This document shows, piece by piece, positions 7,893-11,397 of a stretch of DNA of 11,397 nt (position 1 is the first letter of the stretch; every line of letters starts with the position of its first letter). Source of the DNA: Chitinophagaceae bacterium (GTDB lineage Bacteria; Bacteroidota; Bacteroidia; Chitinophagales; Chitinophagaceae); the NCBI GenBank assembly GCA_017989935.1, contig JAGNOY010000037.1, forward strand, positions 1-11,397. The letters run 5' to 3'. Below the pieces are notes generated by a model. It did no database searches and was not told the DNA's origin. It was given only the letters and a program-made list of their open reading frames with translations. The translations under genes and the position numbers were made by a program.

Positions 7893-9695
7893 TTATGAAA
7901 CTGCTAATTTGTGAGAAAATCTAAGTACTATAAATTCGGCAGGTCTCACAACGGCTAAACCGATTTCAACGATGAGAATGCCATCTAAAATATCATTTGA
8001 TGTCATCGTTTCATTTAAACCTACAGCAATATAAAAAGCATGCTCTGTCTTTGCACCTTGCAAGGCACCTGCCCTCCATAGATTAGTCAAATAATTATCA
8101 ATCATCCCTCTCACTCTAACCCAAGTATTCGCATCATTTGGTTCAAATACAAATTGCCGTGTCGCATTCTCACAACTTTCTTCTACCATATTAAAGAATC
8201 GTCTTACATTAATATATTTCCATTCTGCACTATTTCCAAGCAAGGTTCTTGCACCCCAAACTAGATTTCCACGACCAACAAATTGGCGGATACAATTGAT
8301 AGATTTCCCATTTTCACTATCTACATTAAAATCCTGCTGATCTAAATCACTGAGAAAAACTTCTGGCCTTAAAGTAGCATTTAAGGATACGTTTGCAGGT
8401 GCTTTCCACACGCCTCTGTTTCTATCCACATTTGCATAGACTCCAGCTATAGCAGGCGAAGGTGGCAAATTAACTGAAATACTTAGAAAAGCCTCCTTGA
8501 GTCGTGCCTCAAACAATGAATTAAAAAACGGATTAATTTTTGACAGAAATGTGTTGTTCAATTTAGTGAAATTTGAATTATCCACTCCAACAATAGTGAC
8601 ACCCATTGCGGTATAAAGTGCCATAATTTTATCCTGAATAAACTTGACAAATTTCTCTCTCTCCTTTGCACTGGTATCAACCAAATCAAACTTATCTAAA
8701 GTTGCTGCAGCAGCTACGGCAGCTTGAGTCACCAATAGAGTCGTTACATTATTTGCATGAACTAAAAGATTCTCTTGTTCAGCTTTAGTAAAAAATGATA
8801 AAACTTCATTTACTTTTCTATTAATCTCTGTCACTTTGTTGTTAAAGAGTAAAGTAGATATGTTTTTAAAATAGTCATCGTTCAAAAACTGCAAAGTTGT
8901 ATTTATTGCAAATAAAACCTTTGCCTCCTCATACTTCAAATCATTTAATAACTTACAACTTTCATTCGCATTTTGCACATCTGTATCAAACTTCATTTTT
9001 ATAGAAGCTAAACCAAAATTGTAGCTATAAGTAGTAAGTTGATTCGGAAAATAGGCAGCGGCATACTTGCATTCAACTTCATTATTCGAAATAACATTTC
9101 TTATCCCAGCCTTTGATTTTTCTATATCAACTTTCTGATTTGTATACTCTTGTTGCACATCAATAATCACAAATTTATCTTTCAAACTAGACGACTTAGC
9201 CATTGCTGCATTATAAACGTCGTAGATCTTAGCTTTGTCGTTTAACCCTACTATATCAGGCATCACGACTAATGTAACTTCATCAACTAAATCAAGTTTC
9301 AACAATTCACTTTTATACTTATCAGCGTCCACACCAGTTCTTGAATAATTACCCACTGAATGGATATAACACGGACCACCGCCATTATCGAAATAATACT
9401 TTAAGGCATAATACATATTGTTGATATAAGCACTACTCAGTTTTGCCTGAGATGGAATATTCAATGAAATATTTACTTCAGCCTTCGCAATATCAGGAAA
9501 ACCATAATAGACTTCATAATCTGCTAAAGAATTAATTTTCTTCGACACACCTAATAAATCATCTTTTACTGATTCCTTCGCGAATTCCGTCACCCCATAA
9601 AAACAAGGTATTGCGGTTTCGACCGAGGCTATCGAAGGGGGCAATTTAGAAATTTCTTCTAAATAAACGCCAGGGGTTTTATAACTTGCTGCCAT
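7893..9695 (-). CDS. Contractile sheath protein with large internal insertion (Afp2-4-like)
   Basis: This 600-residue protein would form the helical outer sheath whose shortening drives the tube outward. The N-terminus SYKTPGVYLEEISKLPPSIA (4-23) and AIPCFYGVTEFA (28-39) are classic sheath arms. AAAYFPNQLTT (212-222) and LPPSPAIAGVYANVDRNRGV (410-429) followed by WKAPANVSL mark the conserved core. The C-terminal domain is equally typical: INCIRQFVGRGNLVWGARTL (466-485), WKYINVRRF, YLTNLWRAGALQGAKTEHAF (535-554) and VEIGLAVVRPAEFIVLRFSH (576-595). In short relatives the two core blocks are close together. Here about 190 residues (222-409) separate them. Afp has three sheath genes, whereas this window shows one. 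The gene follows the cap gene by 16 bp. Confidence 0.96.
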   Translation of the reverse strand: MAASYKTPGVYLEEISKLPPSIASVETAIPCFYGVTEFAKESVKDDLLGVSKKINSLADYEVYYGFPDIAKAEVNISLNIPSQAKLSSAYINNMYYALKYYFDNGGGPCYIHSVGNYSRTGVDADKYKSELLKLDLVDEVTLVVMPDIVGLNDKAKIYDVYNAAMAKSSSLKDKFVIIDVQQEYTNQKVDIEKSKAGIRNVISNNEVECKYAAAYFPNQLTTYSYNFGLASIKMKFDTDVQNANESCKLLNDLKYEEAKVLFAINTTLQFLNDDYFKNISTLLFNNKVTEINRKVNEVLSFFTKAEQENLLVHANNVTTLLVTQAAVAAAATLDKFDLVDTSAKEREKFVKFIQDKIMALYTAMGVTIVGVDNSNFTKLNNTFLSKINPFFNSLFEARLKEAFLSISVNLPPSPAIAGVYANVDRNRGVWKAPANVSLNATLRPEVFLSDLDQQDFNVDSENGKSINCIRQFVGRGNLVWGARTLLGNSAEWKYINVRRFFNMVEESCENATRQFVFEPNDANTWVRVRGMIDNYLTNLWRAGALQGAKTEHAFYIAVGLNETMTSNDILDGILIVEIGLAVVRPAEFIVLRFSHKLAVS

Positions 9696-9711
9696 GATAT
9701 TTATTATTTTT

Positions 9712-10329
9712 TTATTGGTTAATTGGTAATTTCTTTAATAATTCTTCTCTATCTAATACGTCAATTTGTATTTCTGATATTGCTGGCCCTATGCTATTCT
9801 GCTCATGAGAAATTGGAATGGATCTAAATCTATACATCACAGAAGGCTGATACTTACCACCCATTTGTCCCCACAAATAATTGCTTTGTTCGATATTAAG
9901 CACCATCATTTCTGATCGAATTTGATCAAGACCAGCCGGAAACAAATCGGGTTTCAATGCAGACAATTTTGTAATAACTGGTGAACTTTGAAAATATTGT
10001 ATCACATATTCTAATAAATTAATTCCTTCGTAATCTGACAGCAACTTAGAATTAAAAATAAACAAGCAACTTAAATTCAACCACACTGGTGGCTGCTTAT
10101 ACATAACTTTATGAATCGATTCATTTCGCACAAAATGTTCAGGAACATGAAGCATAGCCTCCTTTTCAAGACTAATTAAACTCATAACTACAACACCCTG
10201 TTTACCCGGCAAATCTTGAATATTACTATAGTTTCCCGCAATCAACATTTGGGCATTAGGCTGACCTAATCTTTGCTGTATAAAGGTGTTTAATTCCTTC
10301 TGTAAGAAATTGAGAATTTCTAGAAGCAT
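9712..10329 (-). CDS. DUF4255 tail cap/terminator protein (Afp16-like)
   Basis: This 205-residue protein opens the structural operon. DUF4255 (Pvc16 N-terminal domain) proteins close the distal end of eCIS tubes and stop tube and sheath growth, like T4 gp3/gp15 tail terminators. The family look is an N-terminal amphipathic helix LLEILNFLQKELNTFIQQRL (2-21), VVVMSLISLEKEAMLHVPE (46-64), PVWLNLSCLFIFNS (81-94), YVIQYFQSSPVI (107-118), NYLWGQMGGKYQPSVMYRFR (150-169) and IQIDVLDREELLKKL (187-201). In Afp the cap gene is last. Here it is first, directly before the sheath, an arrangement I associate with Bacteroidota clusters. The ATG at 10329 fits the usual N-terminus. The spacer upstream probably contains the operon promoter, but I could not identify it. 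Confidence 0.93.
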   Translation of the reverse strand: MLLEILNFLQKELNTFIQQRLGQPNAQMLIAGNYSNIQDLPGKQGVVVMSLISLEKEAMLHVPEHFVRNESIHKVMYKQPPVWLNLSCLFIFNSKLLSDYEGINLLEYVIQYFQSSPVITKLSALKPDLFPAGLDQIRSEMMVLNIEQSNYLWGQMGGKYQPSVMYRFRSIPISHEQNSIGPAISEIQIDVLDREELLKKLPINQ

Positions 10330-10561
10330 GAGCGGTTGATTTTCGGGTAAGCAAATTATTGGTTAGGATTTGCTAAAGCTAATCTAGAAACAAAAAATTA
10401 TAAAACATAATTATTTCAAAAAAATACTTACATATTTATTTAAGATATAATTAATAGTTTGAAAGAAAACTATTTGTTCAATTCAAAATTTTCTCAAAAG
10501 TGTATAGGCAATATCTATTCTCAATGAATATTTTCTTCTTGTACATATTTTTCTTTTATGC

Positions 10562-10602
10562 CCCCATCATGCAGCAATCTGAAGTGATGTTTCGCTATGG
10601 GG
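10562..10602. repeat. Short inverted-repeat, GC-rich block in the spacer
   Basis: This is the only GC-rich patch in the AT-rich spacer. CCCCAT at 10562-10567 is the reverse complement of ATGGGG at 10597-10602. Overlapping it, CATCA at 10565-10569 matches TGATG at 10585-10589, so two mutually exclusive hairpins are possible. The outer arms are only 6 bp with a 29-base loop and no T-run follows. It may be a degenerate repeat element, a weak terminator for the TIR gene or a protein-binding site. The sequence alone does not decide. Confidence 0.4.
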
Positions 10603-10692
10603 TCCCTCCGATTCTTTATCAATAAGTGATATACCTATTCCGCTAAAAAAATAACATTCGATCTTTGTTGATGCTATCTATAATCTACTTTT

Positions 10693-10717
10693 ATTATCAT
10701 CCAAGACGATTATCATC
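10693..10717. repeat. Pair of 9-bp direct repeats, 16-bp spacing
   Basis: ATTATCATC occurs at 10693-10701 and again at 10709-10717, a start-to-start distance of 16 bp (about one and a half helical turns). It lies 54 bp downstream of the TIR gene's stop. It could be a regulator site, but with two short AT-rich copies chance is a fair explanation. Confidence 0.25.
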
Positions 10718-10770
10718 AAAAGATTTTCAAGTTTAATATCTGAAGAAAATATTATACCCAAAATTTCAAA

Positions 10771-11397
10771 CTACTTCATGCGATTCTTTATTTCTTGAAT
10801 CAATTTAACTGTATACTTTTTCATATAATGTGCTCGATTTGCATTTGGAATAACCTCTCCGTCTGTTTCCTTAAATTTCACTAAATCAATATAAGAAAAT
10901 TCTAAGCCTTTATCAGCTTGCTGAAACTCATTTCCATAGGGCTTATAAAATTGCAAGGCGCTTAATTCAGTTTCATGACCAAAATCACAAGGGGCAAAAT
11001 AAACGGGCGATATCAATAAATCCTTACGCTTAATTGCCTTGCCAAATTCATTCTCAGTGATATAATCGCTATTCATAAATTCTTGGCTGACTAATAAAAT
11101 CATTACATCACACTGCGAAACTTTATCCTGTAAATATTCATCCCATTTAGCGCCAAGAGGAATTTCAAAGTCTTGAAACACTTCTATTTCTTTACCAGGA
11201 ATTCGAAGATAAGTCTGCAAATCAGTTTTAAATATTTTAAAATACTCAGTTTGGGCATGAGAATAAGAAAGAAAAACCTTTATCTTTTGTTTACTTTCAA
11301 TATTAGATTGATTCGACATCATTGTATCATACAATCTTTTTTGCTTATCAAAAATTGGATGATGAATTCCAATACTTTCTAAAATAGGCTGGATGTC
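10771..11397 (-). CDS. TIR-domain protein (5' end uncertain, possibly continues past the window)
   Basis: The frame ends at a TAG (10773-10771). Counting from the ATG at 11322, residues 12-22 (QKIKVFLSYSH) are the first TIR strand and 48-56 (VFQDFEIPL) fall near the BB-loop. CDVMILLVSQEFMNSDYITE (71-90) leads into NEFGKA, and VYFAPCDFG closes the core. Glu92 (codon 11047-11049), in an E-x-x-x-A setting, aligns with the catalytic Glu of NAD-cleaving TIR domains such as SARM1, so NADase activity is plausible but inferred. The ATG at 11322 gives 183 residues, TIR only. The frame, however, stays open without a stop to the window's end with coding-like base composition (higher GC at codon position 1 than 3), so an N-terminal domain may lie outside. 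It is on the same strand as the eCIS operon, 441 bp upstream of it. Antiphage TIR effector, eCIS cargo and unrelated neighbour are all possible. Confidence 0.85.
   Translation of the reverse strand, partial: DIQPILESIGIHHPIFDKQKRLYDTMMSNQSNIESKQKIKVFLSYSHAQTEYFKIFKTDLQTYLRIPGKEIEVFQDFEIPLGAKWDEYLQDKVSQCDVMILLVSQEFMNSDYITENEFGKAIKRKDLLISPVYFAPCDFGHETELSALQFYKPYGNEFQQADKGLEFSYIDLVKFKETDGEVIPNANRAHYMKKYTVKLIQEIKNRMK

Larger units (their letters stand above)
10330..10770. other. AT-rich intergenic spacer upstream of the eCIS operon
   Basis: These 441 bp separate the TIR gene's stop from the cap gene's start. I see no protein gene of convincing length on either strand. The longest notable frame is 33 codons on the plus strand at 10524-10625, with no homology I recognise. 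I looked for the Bacteroidota promoter pattern (TTTG, then TAnnTTTG 17-23 bp later) reading toward the cap gene and found no clean match. A TATAAT-like string (complement of 10397-10402) lies about 70 bp before the start, with a TTTG (10417-10420) 14 bp further upstream, which is too close for the consensus. There is no hairpin followed by a T-run to serve as a clear terminator for the TIR gene. No tRNA or other known RNA was recognised. Confidence 0.7.

Noticed and set aside
1..10329. Type VI secretion system or ordinary contractile prophage
   Set aside because: DUF4255 cap, DUF5908, Afp7-like adaptor and a fused long sheath point to eCIS. No TssJ/L/M, ClpV, capsid, terminase or lysis gene is visible.
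10524..10625. 33-codon plus-strand frame (MNIFFLYIFFFY...) in the spacer
   Set aside because: It is very short, shows no initiation signal and no recognised family; the hydrophobic start reflects T-rich DNA. It overlaps the GC-rich block already reported.
10330..10770. Operon promoter of TTTG/TAnnTTTG type
   Set aside because: No strict TAnnTTTG was found toward the cap gene; the nearest TTTG and TATAAT pair has only 14 bp between elements, so I do not annotate it.
11173..11382. 69-codon plus-strand open frame at the right edge
   Set aside because: It is antisense to the TIR coding region, with a Phe/Ile/Leu-rich translation typical of an AT-rich shadow.
1..11397. CRISPR array, tRNA, rRNA, insertion sequence or attachment site
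   Set aside because: Nearly all of the window is protein-coding; I saw no regularly spaced repeats, no tRNA-like cloverleaf, no transposase and no paired terminal repeats.

Overview
The window is a compact, almost gap-free run of minus-strand genes from an extracellular contractile injection system (eCIS, the Afp/PVC/MAC family of phage-tail-like particles). The DNA is AT-rich. Starts are preceded by A/T-rich leaders with no Shine-Dalgarno sequence, and the proteins have the large-baseplate, single-sheath style of the eCIS clusters known from Bacteroidota. An environmental or marine member of that phylum (for example Cytophagales or Flavobacteriia) is my inference. Nothing here fixes the genus.

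Layout in the direction of transcription (high to low coordinates). At the right edge (10771-11397) is the 3' part, or all, of a TIR-domain protein. A 441-bp AT-rich spacer (10330-10770) follows. It holds no convincing gene, only a GC-rich block with short inverted repeats and a pair of 9-bp direct repeats. The structural operon then runs: DUF4255 tail-cap/terminator protein (Afp16-like, 9712-10329); contractile sheath (Afp2-4-like, 7893-9695); two gp19-fold inner-tube proteins (7432-7863 and 6983-7420); a 55-residue DUF5908 protein (Afp6-like, 6810-6977); tube-to-spike adaptor (Afp7-like, 6144-6803); VgrG-like spike (Afp8-like, 4450-6147); PAAR tip (Afp10-like, 4188-4448); gp25-like baseplate wedge (Afp9-like, 3788-4186); a very large baseplate protein (Afp11 position, 432-3785); and the start of a second baseplate protein carrying a DPGITILE motif (1-442, running off the left edge). 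Gene gaps inside the operon are 0-29 bp, with several overlaps including one ATGA, so co-transcription and translational coupling are expected.

Together these genes build the injection machine. Two tube proteins stack into the inner tube and the sheath wraps it. DUF4255 caps the distal end. Afp7, Afp8 and PAAR form the hub and pointed tip. gp25 and the large proteins form the baseplate that triggers contraction. The tail fibre, tape measure, AAA+ ATPase and toxin cargo genes expected in a complete eCIS are not in the window and probably lie past the left edge.

The parts that depart most from the family norm are: a PAAR tip with no His or Cys at all; an adaptor whose C-terminal LysM region is eroded; a roughly 190-residue insertion in the sheath; a TIR (potential NADase) gene directly upstream of the cap gene; and an open reading frame extending that TIR protein past the window edge.
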